A DNA stretch of 33,986 nt from NCBI RefSeq assembly GCF_015207265.1, contig NZ_JADEXE010000040.1, positions 1 through 33,986 of the forward strand. Direction: 5' to 3'. The notes under the pieces are model-generated. The model was not told the origin of the DNA. It saw nothing but the letters and a program-made list of their open reading frames with translations, and searched no databases. The stretch is from Nodosilinea sp. LEGE 07298 (lineage in GTDB: Bacteria; Cyanobacteriota; Cyanobacteriia; Phormidesmidales; Phormidesmidaceae). Of this stretch, positions 1 through 9,394 are shown in pieces; position 1 is the stretch's first letter; each line of letters starts with the position of its first letter. The translations under genes and the position numbers were made by a program.

Positions 1-1
1 G

Positions 2-691
2 GGCTACACGGCGCTGGCGGTCGCCGGGGCCGAGCTTAACTTTGACCATTTGCAAGAGGTGTGCAACGCGCCCAGTGAGCCCTTCCAGAATCGCGGCTTT
101 ATTCACCTCAATGTGTCGCTGCTGTTGCAGTGTCAGGCGCTAGAACTACCCCGGCAGCCCTACACCTTTCGCGACCCGCGCATTAACTCGGTGCTGCTCG
201 TCAACCCGGTGAACAGCAGCGTGTTTGGCCCCGAGGGGCTAGCTGCCGTAACGGTACCGGTGATGGTGATCGCGGGCAGCTACGACCCCGCTACCCCAGC
301 GGTGTTTGAGCAGTTTCGCACCTTTCCCTGGTACACCACCGAGAGCCGATCGCTGGCGCTAATTGAAGGGCAGGCCCATGTTGACCTCTCGGCCCTCGAT
401 GCCGGGTTGTCGAACCTGTTGACCTCTCTACCGGGGCTAACCCTGGCCGAACCCGAAGTCATCGATCGCTACCTGAATGCCCTTAGTCTGGCCTTTGTTG
501 GTCGCTACGTGGCCCGCCGCCCCGAATACAGCCTCTACCTGCGATCGGGCTATGCCGAATATCTCAGCCAGGGCGAACCTTTTGATCTGTTCATGGTAAA
601 TGCTGGCATTGAGGTTGACCAAGAATTAGTGGAGCCTTTAGAGAATCGGCTTGAATCGCTGGAGATCCCCAACGCTCAACCAGCAGAGTAG
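2..691 (+). CDS. Alpha/beta hydrolase (dienelactone-hydrolase-like), 3' part
   Basis: The reading frame is open from the left edge, so this is the C-terminal part of a longer gene (about 229 residues seen). It begins GYTALAVAGAEL, which fits the segment just after a nucleophile elbow of GHSFGGYT type; the nucleophile Ser itself would lie just outside the window. Further on, GSYDPATPA carries the likely catalytic Asp and EGQAHVDLS the likely catalytic His, in the order expected for an alpha/beta hydrolase. This resembles the large cyanobacterial hydrolases annotated as predicted dienelactone hydrolases. The substrate is unknown. A TTG at 50 can be read as a start but lies inside the conserved fold and should be ignored. 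It converges on shc, with 139 bp between the stop codons. Confidence 0.75.
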   Translation, partial: GYTALAVAGAELNFDHLQEVCNAPSEPFQNRGFIHLNVSLLLQCQALELPRQPYTFRDPRINSVLLVNPVNSSVFGPEGLAAVTVPVMVIAGSYDPATPAVFEQFRTFPWYTTESRSLALIEGQAHVDLSALDAGLSNLLTSLPGLTLAEPEVIDRYLNALSLAFVGRYVARRPEYSLYLRSGYAEYLSQGEPFDLFMVNAGIEVDQELVEPLENRLESLEIPNAQPAE

Positions 692-779
692 GGGAGCTTG
701 AACTGCTTTGGTCAAAGTACCAAGGAGATTTCTAGAAAAAAGGATACCAGCTTTAATCCAGCGACTAGAGCCACTGTAG

Positions 780-796
780 GGTGGGCACTGCCCACC
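780..796. repeat. 7-bp perfect hairpin between convergent genes
   Basis: GGTGGGC-ACT-GCCCACC is a perfect 7-bp stem with a 3-nt loop between the hydrolase and shc stop codons. Hairpins of this GGTGGGCA kind recur in cyanobacterial intergenic DNA. There is no clear T tract on either side, so it may act as a bidirectional barrier or may simply be a dispersed repeat. Confidence 0.5.
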
Positions 797-830
797 ATTT
801 GGGAAACTATTTTCTAGAAGTCGCCCAAGC

Positions 831-2762
831 CTATCCCTGCATTTGATAGCGGCCCAGGGCCATCAGCGGAAAGTGATGGCGGTAAAGGTGATAACGAATA
901 TAAAAGTGGCGGGGAAAGCCGGTGCCGGTAAACTCCTGTTCCTCCCACGTGCCCTCGGGGGTCTGAGTCTCAATCAGATAGCGAATGCCCTTTTGGACAG
1001 CCAACTCGGCGGTTCTAGAACAACCCACGTCGAGCAGCCCCAGCAGCGCCCAAGCAGTTTGAGACGGCGTGCTCGGCCCCTGCCCCTTGAGGGTAGGGTC
1101 GTCGTAGCTGCGGCAGGTTTCGCCCCAGCCGCCATCGGGGTTTTGGCAGCTAACCAGCCAGTTAACCGCGCGCGCGATCGCCCCTTGACCCCGTTCTGGA
1201 GCCACGAGCGCCAGCGCCGATAGCGCGCCGCTGGTGCCGTAGATGTAGTTCACGCCCCAGCGGCCAAACCAGCTACCATCGGCCTCCTGTTCGTTGAGCA
1301 GAAAAGTGAGGCCTTGTTCGAGCCGCTGGGCGGTGAGATCGCGGGCGTAGCGTGCCGCCAGGCCGGGTTCGCGGCAGAGGCGACCGTGCATCTCCAGCAC
1401 CCGAGCGGTGATGTCGGCAGTGCTGGGGTCGATCATCGCTTTGAGATCGCCGTAGGGAACGGCATTGATCCAGTCTTGGTCGTTGTTGATGTCGAAGGCG
1501 GCCCAGCCTCCGGTTTTGCACTGCATGGTGGCCACCCAGCGCACGGCCCGGGCGATCGCCTCGCGCTTTAGCGCCGCGTCGGGCAGGACGACATCTTGCA
1601 GCGCCATCGCCACCACCGCCGTATCGTCCACATCGGGGTAGAAGCGGTTCTCAAACTCAAAGGCCCAGCCCCCCGGCTGGCCCTGGGGATTTTTGACAAT
1701 CCAGTCGCCGTAGTCGAGAATTTGCTTCTCTAGCAGCCATTCGCCCGCCCGCACCAGGCTGGGGTGATCAGGGGCCAGGCCCGAATCGGTCAGCGATCGC
1801 ATGCCCAGCGCCGTATCCCACACCGGAGAAATGCAGGCCTGCACCCAGTAGGTATCGTCAGTTTCTACCGCAAAGTTGTCGATCGCCCGCAGGCCGCGCC
1901 GCACCACCGGGTCATTCACGTCATAGCCGAGGCAGCGCAGGGCCAGCATCGAGTTCAGCATGGCCGGGATAATGCCGCCCCAGTCACCCGTTGCCTCCTG
2001 CCGCTCTAAAATCCACTGCTCGGCTTTGCGAATACCCTCATCGCGAAACGGCGTGAAGTTGATAGCTTCGGCAAACTTAAACGCGCCATCCAGCCAGATA
2101 AAGATGTCGCTCCAGTCGCCAGCCTTCGGCAGTTCCCAGCGCACGTTACCGATGCCCTCGGCATAGAGTTCATCTACGTTAATGGCCGGTTGGATCTTAT
2201 AGACCGGCTTTTGGTCAAAGACAATCAGCAGCGGCACGGTGCTGCCCCGAGCCCAGCTCGACAGTTCGTAGATAGTGAACGGCGAGGGCGACTCCAGCAG
2301 CATGACCCAGGCGGGCAGCGAGGGCAGACCACGCCAGTCGTAGCAGCCAATCAGAGCCAGGTGCAGCTTGGTGAAAATGCGGGTTTTGCTGATGCCGCCG
2401 CGCTGGAGAATAAAGTCTTTCGCCCGCAGCAGGGCCGGATCGCTGGCGGGTACCCCCAGCACCCGTAGCGCCGTATAGGCCTCGACGGAAGTGCTCAGGT
2501 CGCCGCCGTCGCCGTAGAACAGTTCCCAGCCACCGTGGTCGCGCTGGTGCGATCGCAAATAGTGCTCGGCCTTAGCCATGGGGCGCTTGCTGTCGGTGCC
2601 CCAAATCTTGTGCAGCAGAATGATTTCAGCGGTAATGGTGACGTTAGACTCCAGCTCTGCCCACCAGTAGCCGTCGGGGTGCTGTAGAGCCAGCAGGTAG
2701 TTTTGGGCAGCGGCTATTGCTCGATCCAGCCCGGTTAGCTGCTGCGGTTCTTGAGTCTGCAT
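831..2762 (-). CDS. shc: Squalene-hopene cyclase
   Basis: Cyclises squalene to hopene/hopanol, the committed step of hopanoid synthesis, as a monotopic membrane enzyme. About 643 residues, close to the 631 of the well-studied Alicyclobacillus enzyme. The protonating DxDD motif (DVDD, near residue 378) is intact, and several QW-type repeats are visible, for example KTGGWAAF, EADGSWFGRWG, QNPDGGWGE and QTPEGTWEE. The frame could also start at a GTG at 2768, but the ATG at 2762 has a GAGGGG ribosome site about 5 nt upstream, whereas the GTG lies directly against it, so the ATG is preferred. It is transcribed away from hpnB, which lies about 0.8 kb to the right beyond an Uma2 gene. The family assignment is firm; the exact product mix is not visible. 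Confidence 0.96.
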   Translation of the reverse strand: MQTQEPQQLTGLDRAIAAAQNYLLALQHPDGYWWAELESNVTITAEIILLHKIWGTDSKRPMAKAEHYLRSHQRDHGGWELFYGDGGDLSTSVEAYTALRVLGVPASDPALLRAKDFILQRGGISKTRIFTKLHLALIGCYDWRGLPSLPAWVMLLESPSPFTIYELSSWARGSTVPLLIVFDQKPVYKIQPAINVDELYAEGIGNVRWELPKAGDWSDIFIWLDGAFKFAEAINFTPFRDEGIRKAEQWILERQEATGDWGGIIPAMLNSMLALRCLGYDVNDPVVRRGLRAIDNFAVETDDTYWVQACISPVWDTALGMRSLTDSGLAPDHPSLVRAGEWLLEKQILDYGDWIVKNPQGQPGGWAFEFENRFYPDVDDTAVVAMALQDVVLPDAALKREAIARAVRWVATMQCKTGGWAAFDINNDQDWINAVPYGDLKAMIDPSTADITARVLEMHGRLCREPGLAARYARDLTAQRLEQGLTFLLNEQEADGSWFGRWGVNYIYGTSGALSALALVAPERGQGAIARAVNWLVSCQNPDGGWGETCRSYDDPTLKGQGPSTPSQTAWALLGLLDVGCSRTAELAVQKGIRYLIETQTPEGTWEEQEFTGTGFPRHFYIRYHLYRHHFPLMALGRYQMQG

Positions 2763-2852
2763 GGCCACCCCTCACATCTTGAACGCCGTGATCATTGAGG
2801 CAGCATAATGCAAATGCTCCCGCCAAGGAAAGATAAGCAGGATGAAATTCGG

Positions 2853-2880
2853 GTAGTGGCACAGCCTGCTGTGCCACTAC
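2853..2880. repeat. 13-bp perfect inverted repeat
   Basis: GTAGTGGCACAGC, 2 nt, then its exact reverse complement. It lies between the shc start and the Uma2 stop codon. It could end Uma2 transcription on the minus strand before the shc promoter, although no good T tract follows. It could also be a small dispersed repeat. Its perfection over 13 bp argues that it is recent or selected. Confidence 0.6.
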
Positions 2881-2911
2881 CAATGGGGAGAATCAATTCA
2901 AAACAGTCTAT

Positions 2912-3475
2912 CTAGAAAAAACTACTGATCGGGCAGGAAAACTCTGGCAGCAGGGGCGATTCGAGATCATCTGTTGCCAGTAGCGTCGCGACTCGCTGTA
3001 GCTGAGCCTCTTGGCGGCGATAAATTTCAACCTGCCGTAGCCGCCAGTTGGCAATCCAGTATTCCTGCACGCCTTGCTGAGAGTAGAGTTTGAGCTTAGC
3101 TTCGCGGTCTCGCCGCTCGTTGGTGCTACCTTCAGAGAGCACTTCCACAATCAGTTCTGGTGCGCCGCGCAGGTGTCCTTCGTCATCAGTCAAAGCCGCT
3201 AAGCGATCGTGAGACCCCCAAATCACGTCGGGAATAACGTTATCGGTGTCGGTAAAAATTAGACCTGGAGCCAGGGACGGTTTACCCAGTCCGCTTTGCT
3301 TTGACCATAGGAGTAGCTGAGCATAAATCTCTCCGGCAGTATCTTGATGTTTGATATGGGGAGCGCGAGTCACGCACAGGTCTCCATCAACGATTTCGTA
3401 GCGCTTCCATTCGTCGGCGGCCAGAACCTCAAGGTCGGCAGTCGTCCAGCGGATTTTGGGAGTGGCTTGAGACAT
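2912..3475 (-). CDS. Uma2 family (DUF820) putative restriction-endonuclease-like protein
   Basis: 187 residues, the usual size for the Uma2/DUF820 family, which is greatly expanded in cyanobacteria. The PD-(D/E)xK-like core is visible: IPD (Asp83), ELIVEVLS (Glu111) and EAKLKLY (Lys127/129), followed by the family signature GVQEYWIAN. The ATG is well supported by AGGAGG at 3481-3486, about 6 nt upstream. Biological role is unknown; these genes are usually solitary and scattered, and nothing here ties it to the hopanoid genes on either side. The family call is firm; nuclease activity is inferred from the fold only. Confidence 0.88.
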   Translation of the reverse strand: MSQATPKIRWTTADLEVLAADEWKRYEIVDGDLCVTRAPHIKHQDTAGEIYAQLLLWSKQSGLGKPSLAPGLIFTDTDNVIPDVIWGSHDRLAALTDDEGHLRGAPELIVEVLSEGSTNERRDREAKLKLYSQQGVQEYWIANWRLRQVEIYRRQEAQLQRVATLLATDDLESPLLPEFSCPISSFF

Positions 3476-3572
3476 GAGAGCCTCCTGTGGGTGCCCTTTG
3501 CTCTAGCTTAGCGTCGTCAGCCAGCGCGATCGCCTCTATGATCCGAAAGACCAATCAGCGCACACAACGGCG

Positions 3573-4742
3573 ATGGCAACTTTAGCTTTGGGCTTGACGA
3601 GTCTGGCACTCCTGATCTGGATCGGGATGCTGCTGTTTTGGGGCCAGTTTTGGCGGGCTGACCAGCGGCTGGATGACCAGCGGGTATCGCTGACCACCTG
3701 GCCCACAGTGGCGGTGGTGATTCCGGCCCGCAATGAGGCAGAGCTGATTGGGGTGGCGGTGCGATCGCATCTCACCCAGACCTACCTCGGCCCTTTGAGC
3801 GTGGTGCTGGTAGATGATCAGAGCACCGATGGCACGGCAGCGGTGGCGGGGGAAAGTGCGACTGCGGTAAACCAGTCCGATCGCCTCACGGTACTCTCGG
3901 GCGCAGCGCTTCCGGCTGGCTGGACGGGTAAGCTCTGGGCGATGGAGCAGGGCTTTCGCTACCTGGCGGCGCAACCCACCCCGCCTGACTTTGTGCTCTT
4001 TACCGACGCTGACATCAAGCACGACGCGACCAGTTTGCAGCAGTTGGTGACCAAGGCCGAAGGCGACGGGCTCGATTTAGTGTCGCTGATGGTACGGCTC
4101 CGCTGCGAGAGCATCTGGGAAAAGCTGCTAATTCCCGCGTTTATCTTCTTCTTTCAGCTGCTCTACCCCTTTCCCTGGGTGAACAATCCCCAAAAACAAA
4201 CCGCAGCAGCGGCAGGGGGGTGCGCCCTGATTCGCTTCAGCGCCCTTCAGCGCATCGACGGTCTCCAGGCCATTCGCCAGGCGCTAATCGACGACTGTGC
4301 CCTGGGGGCGGCGGTTAAGGCCAATGGTCCGATCTGGCTCGGCCTCAGCACCACAATCCACAGCCTGCGTCCCTACCCCGATTTGCACAGCATCTGGACT
4401 ATGGTCGCCCGCAGCGCCTATACGCAGCTCAACTACTCGCCCTGGCTGCTGGTCGGCACGGTGCTGGGAATGCTGTTGGTCTACCTGGTCTTTCCCCTAG
4501 GCGTGGTTTTGGGAGTTATTTGGGGCAACCCTGCTCTAGTGCTGACTGGGCTGGCTGGCTGGCTGCTGATGGCTCTCGCCTACTGGCCAACGCTGAAGCT
4601 CTATGGCGGTAGCCCTCTGCTGGCGCTGGCGCTACCGTTGATTGCGCTGCTCTACACCTTGATGACGCTAGATTCGGCACGGCAACACTGGGCCGGGCAG
4701 GGCGGTGCCTGGAAGGGACGAGTTTATAGCGATATAGGGTAA
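3573..4742 (+). CDS. hpnB: Hopanoid-associated glycosyltransferase HpnB
   Basis: 389-residue family 2 glycosyltransferase. It has an N-terminal membrane segment (about residues 1-24), a nucleotide-sugar site DDQSTDGT (81-88), the metal-binding DAD in LFTDADI (145-147), and C-terminal hydrophobic helices (about 290-380). This layout, plus position near shc and hpnH, matches HpnB of hopanoid clusters. HpnB is thought to modify hopanoids with a sugar at the membrane, but its exact substrate is not established. The ATG has no strong ribosome site, and the frame offers no better start. The product could be a related carotenoid- or lipid-type glycosyltransferase; context favours HpnB. Confidence 0.85.
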   Translation: MATLALGLTSLALLIWIGMLLFWGQFWRADQRLDDQRVSLTTWPTVAVVIPARNEAELIGVAVRSHLTQTYLGPLSVVLVDDQSTDGTAAVAGESATAVNQSDRLTVLSGAALPAGWTGKLWAMEQGFRYLAAQPTPPDFVLFTDADIKHDATSLQQLVTKAEGDGLDLVSLMVRLRCESIWEKLLIPAFIFFFQLLYPFPWVNNPQKQTAAAAGGCALIRFSALQRIDGLQAIRQALIDDCALGAAVKANGPIWLGLSTTIHSLRPYPDLHSIWTMVARSAYTQLNYSPWLLVGTVLGMLLVYLVFPLGVVLGVIWGNPALVLTGLAGWLLMALAYWPTLKLYGGSPLLALALPLIALLYTLMTLDSARQHWAGQGGAWKGRVYSDIG

Positions 4743-4889
4743 GGGCGAAGGTCATAAACTCGGACTTGGTATGAGCCATTCCCTAGCATCCGCTCAAACC
4801 GGCTCAATCAGTTGAATGAAATCGTTCGTCACGAATTGTGAAACCATAGTGAAATAGCGCGCATAATCTTCTCCGTAGTCACCTCCTAG

Positions 4890-5675
<786 letters not shown>

Positions 5676-5693
5676 CCCTTTAGAAGAGGCTGC

Positions 5694-6704
5694 TTAGAAT
5701 AGGCTGCCCATCGCGCGCATCATATTCTGCGGCTGCAGGGCATCTTCTGCCGCCGTGGGCTCGTAGCCGCAGTGCACCATACAGTCGGCGCACTGGGGAT
5801 TGCCGCTCTTGTGCCCGTACTGCGCCCAGTCGGTATTGTCGAGCAGTTCTTGGAAAGTCTCGTAGTGGCCTTCGTTGAGCAGGTAGCAGGGTTTTTGCCA
5901 GCCCAGCACGCTATAGCTAGGGCTGCCCCAGGGCGTGCAGTCGTAGTCTTTTTGGCCGGTTAAAAAATCCAAAAAGAGCGGATTGTGGTTAAACTCCCAC
6001 TTCTTTTTGCCCGCTGTAAACGGGGCCAAAATTTCTCTAAACAGCGCCTTGGTCTGCTCGCGCTGGAGGAAGTGCTCCTGGTTGGGAGCCCACTCATAGC
6101 TGTAGCCCGGTGACACCATCATGCCGTCTACTTTAAGCTCGGTCAGATAGTCAAATAGCGACTGAATTTCTTTTGGGTCGGTGCCCTCAAACACGGTGGT
6201 GTTGGTGGTCACACGGAAGCCTCGCGCTTTGGCAGCTCGAATCGCGCTGATCGCAATATCGAACACGCCGGAGCGATCGACGCAGCGATCGTGCAGCTCT
6301 TTCATGCCGTCTAAGTGAACGCTAAACGAGAGGTGGGGAGAGGGCGTAAACTTATCCAGACTTTTTTCGAGCAGCAAACCGTTGGTGCAGAGGTAAACAA
6401 ACTTTTTGCGATCGACTAGTCCCTGCACGATCTCATCAATCTGAGGATGCAGCAGCGGCTCTCCACCGGGAATTGAAACCACGGGCGCACCGCATTCTTC
6501 AACTGCCGCAAAGCAGTCTTCGGGTGATAGGTTCTGCTTCAGAATTTCCTTGGGGTGCTGAATTTTGCCGCAGCCCGAGCAGGCCAAGTTACAGCGAAAC
6601 AGCGGTTCTAGCATCAAAACCAGAGGATACTGCTTGCGGCCTCTGAGGCGCTGAGTGACCAAATATTGCCCCACGCCCAGGGCCTGCTGCAGACTGATTG
6701 CCAT
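5694..6704 (-). CDS. hpnH: Adenosyl-hopene transferase (radical SAM)
   Basis: HpnH joins the 5'-deoxyadenosyl group of SAM to diploptene to give adenosylhopane, the precursor of bacteriohopanepolyols. The radical-SAM cluster motif CX3CX2C is intact at Cys38, Cys42 and Cys45 ([10 protein letters not shown]), followed by GGEPLLHP, the usual SAM-binding GGE. A C-terminal Cys group ([10 protein letters not shown]) is typical of the family. Length 336 matches HpnH. The ATG at 6704 is preceded by GAGGAG about 10 nt upstream. It diverges from the terpenoid operon starting at 7114. No hpnG (the next step, releasing ribosylhopane) is seen in this window. Confidence 0.94.
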   Translation of the reverse strand: MAISLQQALGVGQYLVTQRLRGRKQYPLVLMLEPLFRCNLACSGCGKIQHPKEILKQNLSPEDCFAAVEECGAPVVSIPGGEPLLHPQIDEIVQGLVDRKKFVYLCTNGLLLEKSLDKFTPSPHLSFSVHLDGMKELHDRCVDRSGVFDIAISAIRAAKARGFRVTTNTTVFEGTDPKEIQSLFDYLTELKVDGMMVSPGYSYEWAPNQEHFLQREQTKALFREILAPFTAGKKKWEFNHNPLFLDFLTGQKDYDCTPWGSPSYSVLGWQKPCYLLNEGHYETFQELLDNTDWAQYGHKSGNPQCADCMVHCGYEPTAAEDALQPQNMMRAMGSLF

Positions 6705-7113
6705 GTCTCTTTACTCCTCGGTTGGGGAGGATCCGAAAGCAGAGCCGCTGACTTGGGCACATTCGCGCCCGTCCGCCGCTGTCGCCAATGATCGAACCCT
6801 GATTATGAATACCCAACTACCGTAATTCATTTTGACTAAAACGGTTGTCTTCAGCCCAACCGAACCTCCTGCTGAGGCGACACAGGTTCGTCATATCTGG
6901 CCTTAGCCCCTGCCTTTGGCTAGATATAACGCTGTAAGATGCGTTTTCCCCGGCTGCTGCCACTAGCTAAGGGCAGTTCACAGATGCCTCAGGTATTGGT
7001 AATCTCAGATACCATCTATCCGAATCTATTCATCGTTAATGCTTTATTAATGCTTATTGGATGAAATTCAACCAGTATGGTTGAAAACTCAAGTAGTGTG
7101 AGGAGATTGCTCA
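6705..7113. promoter_or_regulatory. Divergent control region between hpnH and the terpenoid operon
   Basis: A 409-bp gene-free stretch that must hold promoters for both directions. It contains a 10-bp inverted repeat with one mismatch (ATATCTGGCC at 6893-6902 and GGCTAGATAT at 6918-6927), which could be an operator or a hairpin. Closer to the operon is an AT-rich tandem repeat of TTAATGCTT (about 7037-7055). A ribosome site GAGGAG lies just before the ATG at 7114. No known regulator box was recognised, and no ORF or tRNA is visible. Confidence 0.5.
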
Positions 7114-7959
7114 ATGCCATCTATCAAATCTGCGCTGGACTTGCTGAGGGAGACTAGCCGAACGTTCTTTATCCCGATTAGCTTGCTACCAGCCAAGCTT
7201 CAGGAAGCGGTTGCGTCTGCGTACCTGTGCATGCGGGCGATCGATCAAATTGAGGATCATCCGACCCTGGATAGTGGCACCAAAGCCAGACTACTGCGCC
7301 AGATTAGCCTCAACCTACAGGCAGGCACTGAAGCTTCAGCGGTAGATGATTTTGCGATCGGGCTAGGCGGCTATGTGGGGCAACTCGACGAAGTGACCCT
7401 CCGCATTGGTGAATGGGCCTTGCTGGCTCCCGATACGATCGCCCCCCGGATCTGGGATGCGACCGCCACCATGGCCGATCGCATGGCCTACTGGGCCGAG
7501 CAAAACTGGCAGATTAAAACCGAAGCCGATCTCGATCGCTACACCTTCAGCGTGGCCGGGGCCGTGGGGTTAATGCTGTCTGATCTGTGGGCCTGGTACG
7601 ACGGCACCGAAACCAGCCGCATGGAGGCGATTGGCTTTGGGCGGGGCCTGCAATCAGTCAACATTTTGCGCAATCACCTGGAAGATAAAGATCGCGGCGT
7701 CGACTTTTTCCCAGAGGGCTGGACTGCAGATGACATGCAGCGCTATGCCCGCCGCAACCTGAAGATGGCCGACTCCTACACCCGCGCCCTGCCCAAAGGG
7801 CCAGCTCTGCTGTTTTGCCGCATTCCCTTAGCGCTAGCCACAGCCACCATCGATGCTCTAGCCCAGGGCCGAGAGAAGCTCAGCCGGGCTGACGTGATGG
7901 CGATCGTGACACCGCTGCTGGGCGTTGGCAAATCGGTCGAACTTATGACTAAAGTCTAG
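7114..7959 (+). CDS. Squalene/phytoene synthase family protein, short form
   Basis: 281-residue head-to-head prenyl synthase homologue (Trans-IPPS_HH fold); the neighbourhood suggests C30 substrates. The first Asp-rich motif DQIED (44-48) is intact, followed by YTFSVAGAVG (143-152). The second motif reads NHLED (187-191), with Asn where classical squalene and phytoene synthases have the first Asp; the rest of the block (NILR before, GVDFFPEGW after) is well kept. It is shorter than cyanobacterial squalene synthases (usually about 350 residues) and lacks the C-terminal part. GAGGAG about 8 nt before the ATG supports the start. The aminotransferase follows after 37 bp. It could make presqualene diphosphate or squalene for Shc, or be a variant acting on another prenyl substrate. 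Confidence 0.85.
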   Translation: MPSIKSALDLLRETSRTFFIPISLLPAKLQEAVASAYLCMRAIDQIEDHPTLDSGTKARLLRQISLNLQAGTEASAVDDFAIGLGGYVGQLDEVTLRIGEWALLAPDTIAPRIWDATATMADRMAYWAEQNWQIKTEADLDRYTFSVAGAVGLMLSDLWAWYDGTETSRMEAIGFGRGLQSVNILRNHLEDKDRGVDFFPEGWTADDMQRYARRNLKMADSYTRALPKGPALLFCRIPLALATATIDALAQGREKLSRADVMAIVTPLLGVGKSVELMTKV

Positions 7960-7996
7960 TTAGACCCGATACTGCCCCTCTTTACCTCGCTAGTGC

Positions 7997-9385
7997 ATGA
8001 ACATTCTGGATCGCATCGCCGAGCGTCAGCGCGACAATTTCTCGCTGCACAGCCAGTACCTTAACCCTCAAATGGTCAACGTCCTCAAGACCATTGGGTT
8101 CGATCGCCATTACGTGAGAGCTGAGGGGCCTTATCTATTTGACGACCAGGGCGATCGCTACCTCGACCTGCTCAGCGGGTTTGGCGTGTTTGCGCTGGGC
8201 CGCAACCATCCCAAAATTGTGCAGGCTTTGCAGGACGTGCTGACCGCCGAACTGCCCAACCTGGTGCAGATGGATGTGTCGATTCTGTCTGGACTCTTAG
8301 CGGAAAAACTACAGCAGATCACGCCGCCGGGGCTAGACCGCATCTTTTTTGCCAACTCTGGTACCGAAAGCGTCGAGGCGGCGATCAAGTTCAGCCGCTA
8401 TGCCACGGGTCGCGCCAAGATTGTCTACTGCGAAGGGGGCTATCACGGCCTCACCATGGGGTCTTTATCCGCCACGGGTGACCCCCACTTTAAGGAGGGC
8501 TTTGGTCCCTTTTTGCCCGATTTCATCGAAATTCCCTTTGGTGACTTGGCTGCCCTAGAAAAGGTCTTGTCTCGTAAAGATGTGGCCGCCTTTATCACCG
8601 AGCCGATCCAGGGGCACGGGGTGTGGATTCCTGAGGCCGATTACCTACCCGGCGCGGCGGCGCTGTGCCGTCAGTATGGCAGCCTGTTCATCGCCGATGA
8701 GGTGCAGACCGGGCTAGGCCGCACGGGTAAATGGTGGGCGGTAGACCACTTTGGCGTTGAGCCCGATCTACTCTGTATGGCCAAGGCCCTCTCCGGCGGG
8801 TTTGTGCCTATTGGGGCCGTAGCCTGCCGATCCTGGATTTTTGACAAGGTATTCAACCGCATGGATCGCGCCGTTGTTCACGGCAGCACCTTCGGCAAGA
8901 ACAATTTGGCTATGGCAGCCGGTCTGGCCACCCTAGATGTGCTCGAAACTGAGGGCTGGATTAACCACGCGGCCCAGATGGGACAGCAGATTGTGGCTGA
9001 TTTGCAGCCCCTGGTCAGCCAGTACGACTGTCTGAAAGCGGTGCGGGGCCTGGGCATGATGATGGCGCTGGAGTTTGGCGAGCCCAAGAGCCTGAAGCTG
9101 AAGCTGTCGTGGAAGATGCTGGAGACCGCCAACCGAGGTCTGTTTTCCCAAATTATTACGGTGCCGCTGTTTACTCGCCACCGGATTTTGTCTCAGGTGG
9201 CCGGGTACGGCATGAACGTGGTCAAGTTTATTCCGCCCCTGACCCTGCAAGAGAGCGATCGCCGCTGGATTGTCGAGGCCGTCACCGATGTGGTGGCCGA
9301 TGCTCACCGCATACCAGGGGCCGCCTGGGACTTCGGCAAAACCCTGGCCACCCAGGCGATGAAAACTAAAGCCGGAGCCCGGTAG
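7997..9385 (+). CDS. Class III PLP aminotransferase, possibly HpnO-like
   Basis: 462-residue fold-type I aminotransferase of the acetylornithine/HpnO branch. Visible features are the PLP phosphate site NSGTESVEAAIK (120-131), the ring-stacking GGYHG region (147-151), Asp234 in IADEVQTG and the Schiff-base Lys263 in MAKALSGG. HpnO is the class III enzyme that makes aminobacteriohopanetriol in other bacteria, so a hopanoid amine is a reasonable guess given shc and hpnH nearby. However, this gene sits between a prenyl synthase homologue and a sulfotransferase, which is not the usual HpnO setting. The start ATG at 7997 has a weak ribosome site; the sulfotransferase begins 9 bp after the stop, so the three are very likely co-transcribed. 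Confidence 0.82.
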   Translation: MNILDRIAERQRDNFSLHSQYLNPQMVNVLKTIGFDRHYVRAEGPYLFDDQGDRYLDLLSGFGVFALGRNHPKIVQALQDVLTAELPNLVQMDVSILSGLLAEKLQQITPPGLDRIFFANSGTESVEAAIKFSRYATGRAKIVYCEGGYHGLTMGSLSATGDPHFKEGFGPFLPDFIEIPFGDLAALEKVLSRKDVAAFITEPIQGHGVWIPEADYLPGAAALCRQYGSLFIADEVQTGLGRTGKWWAVDHFGVEPDLLCMAKALSGGFVPIGAVACRSWIFDKVFNRMDRAVVHGSTFGKNNLAMAAGLATLDVLETEGWINHAAQMGQQIVADLQPLVSQYDCLKAVRGLGMMMALEFGEPKSLKLKLSWKMLETANRGLFSQIITVPLFTRHRILSQVAGYGMNVVKFIPPLTLQESDRRWIVEAVTDVVADAHRIPGAAWDFGKTLATQAMKTKAGAR

Positions 9386-9394
9386 CCTTAGCCT

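Noticed and set aside
6780-6810. GATCGAACCC resembling a tRNA T-loop on inspection
   Set aside because: No acceptor stem, anticodon arm or CCA context could be built around it on either strand.
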